A stretch of 64,000 nucleotides of DNA from Hyphomicrobium sp. Lineage in GTDB: Bacteria; Pseudomonadota; Alphaproteobacteria; Rhizobiales; Hyphomicrobiaceae. Shown here piece by piece: positions 49,239 to 58,011 of this stretch. Under the pieces are notes generated by a model, which saw only the letters and a list, made by a program, of their open reading frames with translations, was not told the origin of the DNA and ran no database searches. The stretch is taken from assembly GCA_002928735.1 (NCBI GenBank), contig PERL01000003.1, positions 248,001 through 312,000 of the forward strand, read 5' to 3'. The position numbers and the translations under genes are program-made. The number at the start of each line of letters is the position of its first letter. Within the stretch, counting starts at the first letter, position 1.

Positions 49239-50021
49239 ATGATAACGGCCACCGGAGCCAGCAGACGGGGATGGCGGCAGCACGTTTGGCGCGCTGGAGC
49301 CGCGGCGGTTGCGGCGCTGTTGATGTGCGCACCGGGCGCGCGCGCGGACATCTACGACCTCGATCCCGAGCATACGGAAGTGCGCTTCTCGTGGGACCAT
49401 CTGGGGCTGTCGCGTCAGAGCGGGCGGTTCACTGCGGTCAAAGGGGTCGTGAACTTCAATCCGAATTCGCCGGCGACCAGCACGGTGGAGGTGGCGATCC
49501 CGCTGAAGAGCATTCAAACGGGCGTTGCGAAGCTCGATGAGCATCTGTTGAATTCGCGCGAATACTTCAATCCGGACGTACACCCCGACATCACGTTCAA
49601 AAGCGTCAGCGTGACGCCGACGGGGCAGCGGACGGCGGAAGTGACGGGCGAGTTGTCCATGAATGGTTTTGCGCGGCCGGTGGTGCTGGACGTGATCTGG
49701 AATTTTTCGGGCGAGCACCCGCTGTCGGCAATCAATCCGACGTATGCGGGCGTTTACGCATCCGGGTTTTCGGCGAAGACGCAAATCCGGCGGTCGGATT
49801 TCGGGCTGACGCGGTCGATCCCGTTTGTGTCGGACGAGATCCGCATCACGATTGAGACGGAGATGTTCCGGCGTTCGCTGCCGGTGGTGGCCGATCCGGC
49901 GGACACGCTCGATCCCAACCGCGAATTGTCGACGGCTGGAGAGGCCGCAAGCATGGCGCCAGCGCCGGAAGTGCCGACCGACATCCAGCCGATGCCCGGT
50001 GCGAGTGAATCGGTACCCTGA
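49239..50021 (+). CDS. YceI family exported protein
   Basis: The 260-residue protein has a signal peptide (HVWRAGAAAVAALLMCAPGARA). A lipocalin-like YceI barrel follows: IYDLDPEHTEVRFSWDHLGLS, VAIPLKSIQTGVAKLDEHLLN, FNPDVHPDITFKS, and LSMNGFARPVVLDV. YceI proteins bind isoprenoid or quinone-like lipids in the periplasm. A low-complexity tail (APAPEVPTDIQPMPGASESVP) follows. GGAGGG precedes the ATG. The intergenic hairpin pair lies 85 bp downstream. Confidence 0.88.
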   Translation: MITATGASRRGWRQHVWRAGAAAVAALLMCAPGARADIYDLDPEHTEVRFSWDHLGLSRQSGRFTAVKGVVNFNPNSPATSTVEVAIPLKSIQTGVAKLDEHLLNSREYFNPDVHPDITFKSVSVTPTGQRTAEVTGELSMNGFARPVVLDVIWNFSGEHPLSAINPTYAGVYASGFSAKTQIRRSDFGLTRSIPFVSDEIRITIETEMFRRSLPVVADPADTLDPNRELSTAGEAASMAPAPEVPTDIQPMPGASESVP

Positions 50022-50106
50022 TCCTGGGCCCGTTGGTGATGCACCTTTTATGCGTCGCGGGCGTTCTGGCGCGACCAAAAGGATTGGCGTATAAGCCCTG
50101 GAACGG

Positions 50107-50182
50107 CTAGTGGCCCGTCGCGCCTAAATCGCTAGGTCAGACGGAACCGTTGACGATTTAGGCGCGACATAAGGGCCACTAG
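50107..50182. repeat. Hairpin 1 of a mirrored pair: 25-bp stem, 4-nt bulge, 22-nt loop
   Basis: The left arm is 50107-50131. Its outer part CTAGTGGCCC pairs with GGGCCACTAG (50173-50182) and its inner part GTCGCGCCTAAATCG pairs with CGATTTAGGCGCGAC (50154-50168), both perfect. ATAA (50169-50172) is bulged on the right side. The 22-nt loop includes a small GTCA-ACGG/CCGT-TGAC helix. Not a terminator: no T-run. Confidence 0.85.
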
Positions 50183-50197
50183 AGAAATCATGGGCTT

Positions 50198-50273
50198 AGT
50201 GTGGCGTTTATCGCGCCTTAATTGACGAGAAGCTTTCCGCCCGGACAGGTCAATTAAGGCGCGACGCCACACT
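50198..50273. repeat. Hairpin 2 of the mirrored pair: 25-bp stem, 4-nt bulge, 22-nt loop
   Basis: AGTGTGGCG (50198-50206) pairs with CGCCACACT (50265-50273), and TCGCGCCTTAATTGAC (50211-50226) pairs with GTCAATTAAGGCGCGA (50249-50264), both perfect. TTTA (50207-50210) is bulged on the left side. The loop is again 22 nt. Read on the opposite strand, hairpin 1 has the same order (AGTG..., TTAT bulge, GTCGCGCCT...), so the two are inverted copies of one design, 15 nt apart. Confidence 0.85.
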
Positions 50274-50361
50274 GGCGAACGCACTGGGTCGTCGGGCTTG
50301 CGGAGACGAATGGGTCGTCGCAGGGCGGCGCCCATTTCACTTTTTCTTGGAGTCACGTGCC

Positions 50362-51753
50362 ATGGCGGCAGCGAACTGGTCCCCCGAGAGCTGGAGGTCC
50401 AAACCGATCGTGCAGGTTCCGGATTATCCGGATCAGAAGGCGCTTGATGACGCCGAAGGGCGTCTGGCGACCTTTCCGCCGTTGGTTTTTGCCGGTGAGG
50501 CGCGCGATCTGAAAAAGACGCTGGCGCAGGTTTGCGAGGGCCAGGGCTTCCTCTTGCAGGGTGGCGATTGCGCGGAGAGCTTCCTGGAACATCGCGCCGA
50601 CAACATCCGCGACTTCTTCCGCGTGTTTCTGCAGATGGCGGTCGTTCTGACGTATGCCGGCGGATCGCCGGTGGTGAAGGTCGGACGCATTGCCGGGCAG
50701 TTCGCAAAACCGCGCTCGTCGCCGAATGAAAAGCGCGGCGATGTGGAATTGCCGAGCTATCGCGGCGACATCATCAACGGGCCGGAGTTCACGCCGGAAG
50801 CGCGCATTCCCGATCCGCAGCGGCAGATCGAGGCCTACCGTCAGTCGGCGGCGACGCTGAACCTGATCCGCGCGTTCGCGACGGGCGGCTATGCCGATCT
50901 GGAGCGCGTGCACCAGTGGAACATGGGCTTCGTGCAGGATAGCCCGCAGGGGCATCGCTATCAGGAACTGGCGGACCGGATCACGGAGACGCTGGGCTTC
51001 ATGCGGGCGTGTGGGATCACGAGCGAGAACACACCTCAGCTGCGCGCAACGAGCTTCTACACCAGCCATGAGGCACTGTTGCTCGGTTATGAGCAGGCGC
51101 TGACGCGGCGCGATTCCACGTCAGGCGACTGGTACGCGACGAGCGGGCACATGCTGTGGATCGGCGACCGCACGCGGCAGCCGGATCATGCGCACGTGGA
51201 ATACTTCCGCGGGATCAAAAACCCGATCGGCTTGAAGTGCGGTCCGACGCTGGAGCCGGATGGGCTGTTGCGGCTGATCGAGACGCTCGATCCCAAGAAC
51301 GAGCCGGGGCGGCTGACGCTGATCTGCCGCTTCGGGCATGACAAGGTGGAGAAGCATCTGCCGAAGCTCATCCGTGCGGTCGAGAAAGCCGGGCGCAAGG
51401 TTGTCTGGTCGTGCGATCCCATGCACGGGAACACGATTTCGGCGGCGACCGGCTTCAAGACGCGGCCGTTCGATCGCATTCTGAAGGAGGTCGAGGCCTT
51501 CTTCGACGTGCATCGCGCGGAAGGCACGCACGCGGGCGGTATCCACGTCGAGATGACGGGGCAGAACGTGACCGAGTGCACGGGTGGCGCGACAGCGATT
51601 TCGGAAGCGGAATTGCAGGATCGCTATCACACGCACTGCGATCCGCGTCTCAATGCCGATCAGGCGCTGGAACTGGCGTTCCTGGTGGCTGAGCGCATGA
51701 AGCAGGAGCGGTTGGCGCGCACGGCTGCCGAGCCGGTGCAGGCGGCGGAGTAA
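50362..51753 (+). CDS. 3-deoxy-7-phosphoheptulonate (DAHP) synthase, class II (plant type)
   Basis: The 463-residue enzyme makes DAHP from erythrose 4-phosphate and phosphoenolpyruvate, the first step of the shikimate pathway. The class II marks are clear: GGDCAESF with metal-ligand C70, [86 protein letters not shown] and [17 protein letters not shown]. Such enzymes are typically feedback-regulated by aromatic amino acids. ATG 50362 begins the conserved WSPESW stretch; GGAG lies 10 nt upstream. It stands downstream of the hairpin pair. Confidence 0.95.
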   Translation: MAAANWSPESWRSKPIVQVPDYPDQKALDDAEGRLATFPPLVFAGEARDLKKTLAQVCEGQGFLLQGGDCAESFLEHRADNIRDFFRVFLQMAVVLTYAGGSPVVKVGRIAGQFAKPRSSPNEKRGDVELPSYRGDIINGPEFTPEARIPDPQRQIEAYRQSAATLNLIRAFATGGYADLERVHQWNMGFVQDSPQGHRYQELADRITETLGFMRACGITSENTPQLRATSFYTSHEALLLGYEQALTRRDSTSGDWYATSGHMLWIGDRTRQPDHAHVEYFRGIKNPIGLKCGPTLEPDGLLRLIETLDPKNEPGRLTLICRFGHDKVEKHLPKLIRAVEKAGRKVVWSCDPMHGNTISAATGFKTRPFDRILKEVEAFFDVHRAEGTHAGGIHVEMTGQNVTECTGGATAISEAELQDRYHTHCDPRLNADQALELAFLVAERMKQERLARTAAEPVQAAE

Positions 51754-51793
51754 AGCCTCGCGTCACATAGAGCATTTGGAGCGCCGCGGGCCA

Positions 51794-53164
51794 TCAGGTC
51801 TGCAGCGCTTCTTTTTGGCGTGCGAGGAGCCAATAGAGGCCGAGGATGCCGGCGATCAGAGCGCCCGCGATGAGCGGAGCTTTGATGTCGCTCGAGGCGA
51901 CGCGCACGACGATGAGCACGATGCAGAGCAGGCAGCCGAGGGCCGGGACCCATGTTGGAATCTCAAAGCGGCCTTCTTGTTCGCCGGGGCGGCGCTTCAA
52001 GACGAACAGCGCGGCGTTGACGATCGCGAATGTGAACAGCAGCAGGAGCACCGTGGCGGCAGCCAATTCTGAGACGTTGGCGGAGAGCATGAGCGGCGTG
52101 AGCAATGCGAAGAGGATCAGGATCGCAATATGGGGCGTCTGGCGCGTGGGGTGGACGCGGGCGACGGCCGGCGGTAGCAGGCCCTGGTTCGACATGCCGT
52201 AGAGCATGCGGGAGGCCGTGACGTAGTTGACGAGGGCCGTGTTGGCGACGGCGAACATCGTAATGGCGACGAGAACGACAGCGGGGAAGGCGGGGGCTGC
52301 TTTTTCCATGACGGCGGCGAGGGGGGCGGGGGCCGCGGACAGCTCTTGATACGGGACGACGGAGACGGCCGAGATGGCGACCGCGATGTAGAGCACGGTG
52401 GCGAGCAGCATGGCGGTCACGAGGGCGATGGGAATAGTGGTCTCGGGGTTTTTGACTTCTTCGGCGACGTTGTAGGTGTCCTCGAAACCGATGAAGGCGA
52501 AGAACGTCAGGATGGAGCCCTGGAGGATCAGCAGCGCGGTGCTGCCATCGAGCGTACTGGCGGGGGTTTCGAAATAGTCGACGCTGCCCCAGTAGCTGAA
52601 GCTCACGGCGATGACGATCAGAAGTCCTGCGGCTTCAACGACCGTGCACATAACGTTGACCCACATGCTTTCGCGGATACCGCGAAAGACAATGCCGGCG
52701 GTGATCAGCAGGAAGCCGAGGGCCAGGGCCTCGACGGGGATGCTGGTCATACCGGTGACGCTTGCCAAATTGCTGGCGAACACGCGCGACTGGGTGGCAA
52801 CCGAGGTCATGCCGGAGCAGACGAGCGCGAGGCCGACGGCGAAGGAAAGGATGGGCCAGCCAAAGGCGCGGTCGGTCACGTAGGATGCGCCGCCCGCGCG
52901 GGGATAGCGGGAGCCGAGAGAGGCGTAGCTCAGGGCCGTTAACAGTGCGGCGCAGAGGGCTGCCACAAAGGAGAGCCAGACGGCATTGCCCACGACGCCG
53001 GCGGCCTTGCCGACGAGGGCATAAATGCCGGAACCCAGCATGCTGCCGAGAGCATAAAGGGTCAATTCGAAGGGGCCGATGGCGCGCTTAAGAGAGGGCT
53101 GCGAATTTGGATCGTTCGTCAAAATGCTCTCCCGCCGGCCATTCTCTGAGGAACTGGAGCGCAA
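51794..53164 (-). CDS. APC family amino acid permease
   Basis: The 456-residue protein has about 12 membrane segments. The opening LKRAIGPFELTLYALGSMLGSGIYALVGKAAG contains the GSGI substrate/Na-site motif, followed by SRYPRAGGASYVTDRAFGWP and FFAFIGFEDTYNVAEEVKNPETTIP, the typical TM6 region. It imports amino acids in exchange or by proton symport; substrate unknown. Convergent with DAHP synthase. The start is uncertain: the reading frame opens at 53164, and a TTG at 53122 would place the start just before SQPSLKR. Confidence 0.85.
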   Translation of the reverse strand: MRSSSSENGRRESILTNDPNSQPSLKRAIGPFELTLYALGSMLGSGIYALVGKAAGVVGNAVWLSFVAALCAALLTALSYASLGSRYPRAGGASYVTDRAFGWPILSFAVGLALVCSGMTSVATQSRVFASNLASVTGMTSIPVEALALGFLLITAGIVFRGIRESMWVNVMCTVVEAAGLLIVIAVSFSYWGSVDYFETPASTLDGSTALLILQGSILTFFAFIGFEDTYNVAEEVKNPETTIPIALVTAMLLATVLYIAVAISAVSVVPYQELSAAPAPLAAVMEKAAPAFPAVVLVAITMFAVANTALVNYVTASRMLYGMSNQGLLPPAVARVHPTRQTPHIAILILFALLTPLMLSANVSELAAATVLLLLFTFAIVNAALFVLKRRPGEQEGRFEIPTWVPALGCLLCIVLIVVRVASSDIKAPLIAGALIAGILGLYWLLARQKEALQT

Positions 53165-53207
53165 ACTATGGCACGATCACGAGAGCCGGGTGGAGATTTT
53201 GTACCCT

Positions 53208-53354
53208 ATGTCGCGCTTCGTATGTCTTTCAGCGGCTGTTGTATTTCTGGTCTGCGGGGTGGGTTCACTTCAGGCCCGCATCCAGGATGGCTCGGCCGAT
53301 GTTTGCTGGGAGCCGGACCATGAATGGCCGGTGCCGTGCGACGATGAGGAATAG
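53208..53354 (+). CDS. Small exported acidic peptide, possible
   Basis: The 48-residue reading frame starts at ATG 53208. A signal-like stretch (RFVCLSAAVVFLVCGVGSLQA) is followed by a short acidic end with one Cys (DGSADVCWEPDHEWPVPCDDEE). Ribosome binding signals are weak (GGTGGAG 14 nt upstream; an in-frame GTG lies close to it). Compact signal-plus-acidic-tail form argues for a real small protein. It precedes nadE by 48 bp. Confidence 0.45.
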   Translation: MSRFVCLSAAVVFLVCGVGSLQARIQDGSADVCWEPDHEWPVPCDDEE

Positions 53355-53402
53355 CCGCTTTGTCCCGTGGACCGGGACGCCGGGGCGACGTAAAAGCGGC
53401 GC

Positions 53403-55151
53403 ATGACACAGCCTGCTTCCACCCTCAAAATTGCGCTTGCGCAGCTCAATGCCGTTGTCGGTGATATCGCCGGGAACGTGGAGAAGATCCGTGCGGCGCG
53501 GTCCGAGGCGGCCCAGATGGGCGCGGATCTCGTCGTGTTTCCGGAACTGTTCGTTACGGGCTATCCGCCGGAAGACCTCGTGCTGCGGCCGGCGTTCCAG
53601 CAGGCGGCGCTGCATGCGGTGGAGGACCTCGCACGCACTATGGGGCCGGGGCCGGCGGTGCTGACGGGGACGATCTGGCCGGAGCCGGGCGAGGGGCGCC
53701 CGCGTGTCTATAACGCGGTGGTGCTGCTCGATGAGGGGGCGGTGAAGGCCGTGCGCACAAAAGTCGAGCTGCCGAACTACGGCGTGTTCGACGAAGTGCG
53801 CGTGTTCACGCCAGGGCCGCTGCCGGGGCCGATCTTGTTTAAGGGCGTGAAGATCGGGGTGCCGATCTGCGAGGACATCTGGAAGGAACAGGTGTGCGAG
53901 TGCCTCGCCGAGTGCGGGGCGGAGATTTTGATTTCGCCGAACGGGTCGCCGTTCGATTGGCCGAAACCTGATTTGCGCATGAACGTGGCTGTGGCGCGGG
54001 TGACGGAGACGGGATTGCCGCTCGTCTATCTCAATCTCATCGGCGGGCAGGACGAACTCGTGTTCGACGGGGCGTCGTTCGTGCTCAATGCGGATCGCTC
54101 GCTGCCGGTGCAAATGGCGGCGTGGGGCGAAAGTGTCATTCTGACCACGTGGACGCGGGAGAGCGGCGGGTGGGTGTGCGCGGCGGGGGCGCGCGCGACC
54201 TTGCCGGAAGGCGATGCATCGGCCTACAGCGCGTGCGTCTTGGGTTTGCGCGACTATGTGGGCAAGAACGGGTTTCCGGGTGTGGTGCTCGGGTTGTCGG
54301 GCGGCGTCGATAGTGCGCTGGTGGCGGCGATTGCCGTTGACGCGCTGGGTGCGGATAAGGTTCGCGCGGTGATGCTGCCGTACCAGTACACGTCGCAGGA
54401 GAGCCTGGAGGACGCGGCAGCATGCGCGAAGGCGCTGGGCATTCGGTATGATGTGGTGCCGATCGCGGAGCCGGTGGAGGGATTTTCGGATGCCTTGGCG
54501 GGGCTCTTTGCGGGGACCAACGCCGACATCACGGAAGAGAACCTGCAGAGCCGAGCGCGCGGCACGATCCTGATGGCGATCTCGAACAAGTTCGGGTTGA
54601 TGGTGCTGACGACGGGCAACAAAAGCGAGATGTCGGTCGGTTACGCGACGCTCTACGGCGACATGAACGGCGGCTTCAATCCAATTAAGGATCTCTACAA
54701 GGGCGAGGTTTACCGGCTGTGCCGGTGGCGCAATGCGAATGAGCCGCCCGGCGGCATGGGGCCCGGCGGCGAGGTGATTCCAGATCGCATTCTGACGAAG
54801 GCGCCGTCGGCCGAGTTGCGGCCCAATCAGACGGATCAGGACAGCTTGCCGCCGTATGACGTGCTCGACGACATCCTCTTCTGTCTAGTGGAGAAGGAAA
54901 TGCCGATCGCCGACATCGTGGCGCGCGGGCATGACGTGGCGACGGTGAAAAAGGTGGAGCGGCTGCTCTATCTGGCGGAATACAAGCGACGGCAGGCGGC
55001 GCCGGGCGTCAAGATCTCGGCGCGCAATTTCGGACGCGACCGGCGCTATCCGATAACAAATAAATTCCGCGAGACGAACCTGTCGCTGGCGGCCGGGGCA
55101 ACGGGTGCCAAGATCGTGGTGCCGCGCGCCGACGGCGGCGATGTTTCATAA
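53403..55151 (+). CDS. nadE: Glutamine-dependent NAD+ synthetase
   Basis: In this 582-residue two-domain enzyme the N-terminal nitrilase-type glutaminase has the triad E48 (FPELFVTGYPPEDL), K120 (TKVELPNYGVFDE) and C156 (VPICEDIW), which releases ammonia. The C-terminal domain has the PP-loop SGGVDS (299-304) and converts nicotinic acid adenine dinucleotide to NAD+. TTGNKSEMSVGYATLYGDMNGGF is a synthetase-domain mark. gltX follows 15 bp after its stop, so the two are probably co-transcribed. Confidence 0.96.
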   Translation: MTQPASTLKIALAQLNAVVGDIAGNVEKIRAARSEAAQMGADLVVFPELFVTGYPPEDLVLRPAFQQAALHAVEDLARTMGPGPAVLTGTIWPEPGEGRPRVYNAVVLLDEGAVKAVRTKVELPNYGVFDEVRVFTPGPLPGPILFKGVKIGVPICEDIWKEQVCECLAECGAEILISPNGSPFDWPKPDLRMNVAVARVTETGLPLVYLNLIGGQDELVFDGASFVLNADRSLPVQMAAWGESVILTTWTRESGGWVCAAGARATLPEGDASAYSACVLGLRDYVGKNGFPGVVLGLSGGVDSALVAAIAVDALGADKVRAVMLPYQYTSQESLEDAAACAKALGIRYDVVPIAEPVEGFSDALAGLFAGTNADITEENLQSRARGTILMAISNKFGLMVLTTGNKSEMSVGYATLYGDMNGGFNPIKDLYKGEVYRLCRWRNANEPPGGMGPGGEVIPDRILTKAPSAELRPNQTDQDSLPPYDVLDDILFCLVEKEMPIADIVARGHDVATVKKVERLLYLAEYKRRQAAPGVKISARNFGRDRRYPITNKFRETNLSLAAGATGAKIVVPRADGGDVS

Positions 55152-55166
55152 AGGCAGACGCAGTCC

Positions 55167-56531
55167 ATGACCCCGCATCTTCGTTTCGCGCCGAGCCCAA
55201 CGGGCTATCTGCACTACGGCAACCTGCGCACGGCGGTACTCAATTTTCTGTTTGCGAAGAAGCACGGCGGGCATTTTCTGCTGCGGCTCGATGATACCGA
55301 CCGGGAGCGGTCGACTGAGGAATTCGCGCTGCAGATCGCGAAGGATCTGCGCTGGCTCGGGTTCACGTGGGATGCCGAAGCAAAGCAGTCTGACCGGACG
55401 GCGCGGTATGAAGCAGCGGCGGAACAGTTGAAGGCGGCGGGGCGGCTTTATGCGTGCTTCGAGACGCCGGACGAACTGGACCGGCGGCGAAAGCGGCAGT
55501 TGGCGAGTGGACGGCCGCCGATTTATGACCGGGCGGCGTTGAAGCTCGCGGAAGAGGATCGGGCGCGGCTTGCGGCCGAGGGGCGGGTTCCGCATTGGCG
55601 GTTCCGGCTGGACAATTCGGGTGCGGCAGGGGGCTTGGTGCCCGAGCACACAAACGTGGCGTGGGACGATCTTATTCGCGGGACGCAGACGGTGGATCTG
55701 GGATCGCTGTCGGACCCGGTTTTGATCCGGGCGGATGGGACGTTTCTCTATACGTTTACGAGCGTCGTGGATGATATCGATTTCGGGATCACGCATATCA
55801 TTCGCGGCGAAGATCATGTCACGAATACGGGCGTGCAGGTCGATCTCTTCAAGGCGTTGGGTGCCAATCCGCCGGCGTTTGCGCATCACGCGCTGCTGAC
55901 GGCCAGCGGCGATCTGAAGATGTCGAAGCGCTCGGGCGACATGGCGCTGATGAACAGCCGCGAGTTGGAGCCGATGGCGGTTGCCAGTTATGTGGCGCTG
56001 ATCGGGACATCGGATGCGATCGAGCCGATGCGCTCGATGCAGGAATTGGCCGAGAAGCTCGACCTTTCGCATGTCTCGACGTCGGCGGCGCGGTTCGATC
56101 TTGGGGAACTGAAGGCGCTCAACGCACGCTTTTTGCATGCGACGCCCTATGCTGAGGTTGCGGAACGATTGGCCGCCAAGGGGATTGGGGGCGGCGAAGC
56201 GTTCTGGCTCGCGGTTCGCGGAAATCTGTTTGTGTTCGACGATGTGGACGGCTGGTGGCGGGTCGTCGATCAGGAGATCGCGCCCATTGTCGAGAATGCA
56301 GAGTTTCTTGCCAAAGCGGCAGCTGTGCTGCCAGCTGAGCCGTGGGGCGAGGCGACTTGGGCGGATTGGACGAACGCGGTGAAGGCTGCAACGGGGGCCA
56401 AGGGCAAGGCGCTGTTTCATCCGCTGCGGTTGGCGCTGACGGCTGCGGAGAGCGGGCCGGAGTTGAAGGCGTTGCTGCCGCTCATCGGCCGGAAGAAAGT
56501 GCTGGCGCGCTTAGCCGGCAAAACGGCTTGA
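55167..56531 (+). CDS. gltX: Glutamate--tRNA ligase
   Basis: The 454-residue class I synthetase has the HIGH-type signature as HYGN (16-19, in [14 protein letters not shown]) and KMSKR (251-255) as [28 protein letters not shown] and [24 protein letters not shown] are typical of the bacterial glutamyl group. Alphaproteobacteria often carry two gltX copies, one sometimes with relaxed specificity; which this is cannot be told. Only 15 bp separate it from nadE. Confidence 0.93.
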   Translation: MTPHLRFAPSPTGYLHYGNLRTAVLNFLFAKKHGGHFLLRLDDTDRERSTEEFALQIAKDLRWLGFTWDAEAKQSDRTARYEAAAEQLKAAGRLYACFETPDELDRRRKRQLASGRPPIYDRAALKLAEEDRARLAAEGRVPHWRFRLDNSGAAGGLVPEHTNVAWDDLIRGTQTVDLGSLSDPVLIRADGTFLYTFTSVVDDIDFGITHIIRGEDHVTNTGVQVDLFKALGANPPAFAHHALLTASGDLKMSKRSGDMALMNSRELEPMAVASYVALIGTSDAIEPMRSMQELAEKLDLSHVSTSAARFDLGELKALNARFLHATPYAEVAERLAAKGIGGGEAFWLAVRGNLFVFDDVDGWWRVVDQEIAPIVENAEFLAKAAAVLPAEPWGEATWADWTNAVKAATGAKGKALFHPLRLALTAAESGPELKALLPLIGRKKVLARLAGKTA

Positions 56532-56587
56532 AGTCATCGTCATCGCGGTGTTTGATCCAGGTCAGATATGCTTGACCGGGGAGCCGC

Positions 56588-56857
56588 ATGCCGAAAATCG
56601 TCTTCGCGCCGGCTTTGCAGCGGCATGTGGCCTTGCCGCCTGTGGTGGTGGATGGCGCGACCGTTCGGGACGTCTTGGACGCGGCGCTCAACGGTAACGA
56701 TCGGGCGCGGCGCTACATTCTCGATGATCAGGCGGCGCTCCGAAAACATATGCTCATTTTTGTTGACGGGGCCCGTGTGGCCGACCGCCGGGGCTTGAGC
56801 GATCCCGTGCAACCCACGTCCGAAATTTATGTTCTGCAGTCGCTGTCGGGCGGCTGA
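56588..56857 (+). CDS. MoaD/ThiS-like ubiquitin-fold protein
   Basis: The 89-residue protein has the beta-grasp layout PKIVFAPALQRHVALPPVVVDGATVRDVLDAAL ... RKHMLIFVDGARVADRRGLSDPV ... EIYVLQSLSGG and ends in Gly-Gly, the tail that is adenylated and carries thiocarboxylate sulfur in MoaD and ThiS. No MoaE or ThiF-type gene is adjacent. It lies 32 bp before the BNR-repeat gene, so the two are probably one unit. Confidence 0.8.
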   Translation: MPKIVFAPALQRHVALPPVVVDGATVRDVLDAALNGNDRARRYILDDQAALRKHMLIFVDGARVADRRGLSDPVQPTSEIYVLQSLSGG

Positions 56858-56889
56858 ACTTGAGCTTAGCTTTGAACCGGAGACGCGCA

Positions 56890-58011
56890 ATGAGCGACCG
56901 TTTTCTCGTGGCGACGCGCAAGGGGCTGTTCACGTTCGAGCGGCGTGGGCGTGGCCCGCAACCGTGGCAGATCACGCACACGGACTTCTTCGGCGATAAC
57001 GTGTCCATGGTGCTGCATGACGCGCGGCACGGGCATCTGCATGCCGCGCTCGATCACGGGCATTTCGGCGTGAAGATGCACCGCGCCGACGAGGCGACGC
57101 GCGTTTGGGAGGAGTTGCCCGCACCGGCCTATCCGCCACGGCCTGACGATCTGGAAGAAAACGATATGTGGGGGCGGCCATTGCCGTGGTCGACGGTGCG
57201 GGTCTGGGCGCTGGAGACGGGCGGGCGGAGTGAGCCGGGGACGCTGTGGTGCGGCACGATCCCGGGCGGGTTGTTCAAATCAGAGGACAGTGGTGCGACG
57301 TGGCAGATCGTGGGATCGCTGTGGCATCATCCGGATCGGCCGAAGTGGATGGCCGGTGGGGCCGACCTGCCGGCGCTGCATGCGATCCTGGTTGATCCGC
57401 GCAATCCGGCGACCGTGCGCGTTGGCGTTTCCACCGGGGGCATGTGGCAGACCGACGATGGGGGGGCGACGTGGCGCGTGCGCGGCCAGGGATTGCGCGC
57501 GGAGTACGTGCCGCCTGAGCATACGCATCATCCCATGTATCAGGATATCCATGCGCTGGCGCAGTGCCCGGGCGAGCCTGACCGGCTCTGGATTCAGCAC
57601 CACAACGGCATTTTTCATTCGGAAGATGGCGGGGAAACGTGGCGGGAGATTACGGACGTTGGTGTGTCGACCTTCGGGTTTGCTGTGAAGGTGCATCCGC
57701 GCGATGGGGGGACGGCGTGGTTCGTGCCGGCGATCAAGGATGAGAAGCGGGTTCCGGCGGATGGACGCTTCGTGGTGACGCGGACGCGGGATGGGGGACG
57801 GACGTTTGACACGTTGACCCGTGGTCTGCCGCAGCAGCACGCCTACGATCTTGTTTATCGGCACGCGCTCGACATCGATGGAAGTGGGGAACGTCTCGTG
57901 ATGGGGAGTACGACGGGCGGCGTGTGGGTGAGCGAAGACGGGGGCGATAGCTGGCTGGAAGCCGCCGGACGGTTGCCGCCGGTTTATTGCGTGCGGTTCA
58001 TGGCAAACTGA
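56890..58011 (+). CDS. BNR/Asp-box repeat protein (WD40/YVTN/sialidase-like fold)
   Basis: The 373-residue protein has five Asp-box motifs of the S/T-x-D-x-G-x-T-W type: 131-138 (SEDSGATW), 188-195, 244-251 (SEDGGETW), 299-306 and 348-355 (SEDGGDSW), the hairpin turns of a six-bladed beta-propeller. No signal peptide is visible, so the protein looks cytosolic. Catalytic sialidase residues are not evident, and the family role is unknown; pairing with a MoaD-like gene suggests a sulfur-carrier-related process. ATG 56890 is chosen from the first strand, SDRFLVATRKGLFTF. Its stop touches the DUF2865 gene stop (convergent). Confidence 0.78.
   Translation: MSDRFLVATRKGLFTFERRGRGPQPWQITHTDFFGDNVSMVLHDARHGHLHAALDHGHFGVKMHRADEATRVWEELPAPAYPPRPDDLEENDMWGRPLPWSTVRVWALETGGRSEPGTLWCGTIPGGLFKSEDSGATWQIVGSLWHHPDRPKWMAGGADLPALHAILVDPRNPATVRVGVSTGGMWQTDDGGATWRVRGQGLRAEYVPPEHTHHPMYQDIHALAQCPGEPDRLWIQHHNGIFHSEDGGETWREITDVGVSTFGFAVKVHPRDGGTAWFVPAIKDEKRVPADGRFVVTRTRDGGRTFDTLTRGLPQQHAYDLVYRHALDIDGSGERLVMGSTTGGVWVSEDGGDSWLEAAGRLPPVYCVRFMAN

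Larger units (their letters stand above)
50022..50361. other. 340-bp intergenic region between the YceI and DAHP synthase genes
   Basis: No gene seen. It holds the two 25-bp hairpins at 50107-50273 and a direct repeat TGGGTCGTCG (50285-50294, 50311-50320) close to the DAHP synthase start. GGAG lies 10 nt before the downstream ATG. Confidence 0.7.

Noticed and set aside
50107-50273. Integron attC site or attachment site reading of the hairpins
   Set aside because: No R'/R'' core sites, no integrase and no cassette; the mirrored design fits a REPIN/MITE-like or RNA element better.
50107-50273. Tandem rho-independent terminators for the YceI gene
   Set aside because: Neither stem is followed by a T-run, and the bulged inner/outer design and 22-nt loops are not terminator-like.
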